From Candidatus Zhuqueibacterota bacterium (GTDB lineage Bacteria; Zhuqueibacterota; QNDG01): 6,144 nt of DNA. A program made the position numbers and the translations under genes. The notes beneath the pieces are model-generated. The model saw only the letters and a list, made by a program, of their open reading frames with translations. It ran no database searches and had not been told where the DNA came from. Positions 5,649-6,144 of the stretch are shown piece by piece. The stretch spans positions 1-6,144 of the forward strand of contig QNDG01000107.1 in assembly GCA_003645915.1 (NCBI GenBank). Reading direction: 5' to 3'. Position 1 is the stretch's first letter. Each line of letters begins with the position of its first letter.

Positions 5649-6144
5649 TTATTTTAATGCTTCAGCTTTGTCAAAAGCTGCTTTTCCTTCTTCGGTTTTC
5701 CCTGCGCGTACGTAAGCAACTCCGAGATTGTTCCATGCATTGATGTTGTCAGGTTTGAGCTCTGTTGCTTTTTCAAGGTATTTAATGGCTTCTTCGTATT
5801 TTTCCTGCTGAATAAGCGCTGTTCCGGTGCTTAAATTTGATGCAAAATCATCCGGGTTTTTTTCAAGTATGGTCTTGAAAAGTTCAATAGCTTTATCGTA
5901 ATCTTCCTGCATGTAGTGCAGTCTTGCCATGTTAAACATAATATCCAGATCATCAGGTGAGATTTTAAGAGCATTTTCATACATTTTAATTGCATTTTCC
6001 GGTTCACCCTTAAGATCGTAAGAATAGGCCATATCAAACAAGGCGTCTTTGTAAGTCGAAGAAGTGGGGTCAGCTTTTTCTACGACTTCGCTGAGAATTT
6101 CAATTGCTTTGTCATAATCTTTTTTGCTGTAGTAAATATGTCCG
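5649..6144 (-). CDS. TPR-repeat protein, C-terminal part
   Basis: This gene is cut at its 5' end by the window edge. The minus-strand frame is open from 6143 to TAA at 5651-5649, giving 164 residues. The TTG at 6041 lies in the middle of a repeat and is not the start; the upstream residues (H-I-Y-Y-S-K-K-D-Y-D-K-A-I-E-I-L) are themselves TPR-like. Four 34-residue-type tetratricopeptide repeats follow this partial one, with the usual pattern: A-Y-S-Y-D-L-K-G-E-P-E-N-A-I; Y-M-Q-E-D-Y-D-K-A-I-E-L-F; L-I-Q-Q-E-K-Y-E-E-A-I-K-Y-L; and L-G-V-A-Y-V-R-A-G-K-T-E-E-G. Most end in a proline turn (S-P-D-D, N-P-D-D, K-P-D-N). TPRs form a helical scaffold that binds other proteins. The partner and cell location cannot be told because the N-terminus is missing. 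It converges on the receiver gene and shares the terminator with it. Confidence 0.92.
   Translation of the reverse strand, partial: GHIYYSKKDYDKAIEILSEVVEKADPTSSTYKDALFDMAYSYDLKGEPENAIKMYENALKISPDDLDIMFNMARLHYMQEDYDKAIELFKTILEKNPDDFASNLSTGTALIQQEKYEEAIKYLEKATELKPDNINAWNNLGVAYVRAGKTEEGKAAFDKAEALK

Noticed and set aside
5831..6037. Second minus-strand open frame within the TPR gene
   Set aside because: It is an out-of-phase reading of the TPR gene; the TPR frame matches the repeat pattern throughout.

Overview
The window looks like bacterial chromosome: AT-rich (by eye a little under 40% GC), densely coded, with Shine-Dalgarno sites of the GGAGG/GAGGAG type and no mobile elements, RNA genes or CRISPR. 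The gene families (SH3b plus parvulin protein, Yip1-family membrane protein, soluble GAF-GAF-PAS histidine kinase, NtrC-type regulator, TPR protein) suit a Gram-negative bacterium, perhaps an FCB-like or Deltaproteobacteria-like lineage. That placement is inference only; no marker gene here fixes the taxon.

Region 1 (1-4530, + strand) is a tight run of four genes with gaps of about 21-35 bases and no terminator between them: the C-terminal part of an SH3b/parvulin peptidyl-prolyl isomerase, a five-helix Yip1-family membrane protein, a cytosolic sensor histidine kinase (GAF-GAF-PAS-HisKA-HATPase) and its sigma-54-dependent response regulator (REC-AAA+-Fis HTH). The last two form a complete two-component pair: signal sensing in the cytoplasm, phosphotransfer from His488 to Asp52, then activation of sigma-54 RNA polymerase. 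The first two suggest a link to the cell envelope, but this rests only on position.

Region 2 (4531-4826) has no intact large gene. It holds a minus-strand reading frame (4574-4771) with a good ribosome site and ATG, interrupted by one in-frame TAA. It also holds a weak sigma-54-like -24/-12 element at 4766-4781, upstream of the next gene. The two candidates overlap.

Region 3 (4827-5576, + strand) encodes an output-less protein with a canonical receiver domain followed by a degenerate second receiver. A strong bidirectional terminator (5589-5627) separates it from region 4 (5649-6144, - strand), the C-terminal part of a TPR-repeat protein whose start lies outside the window.

The working picture is a signalling locus: a kinase and sigma-54 activator, a second receiver protein nearby that may be controlled by or compete with the pair, and flanking envelope or scaffold proteins. 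No wholly new system can be demonstrated. The items most worth checking are the interrupted minus-strand frame, the receiver/pseudo-receiver protein and the candidate sigma-54 promoter.
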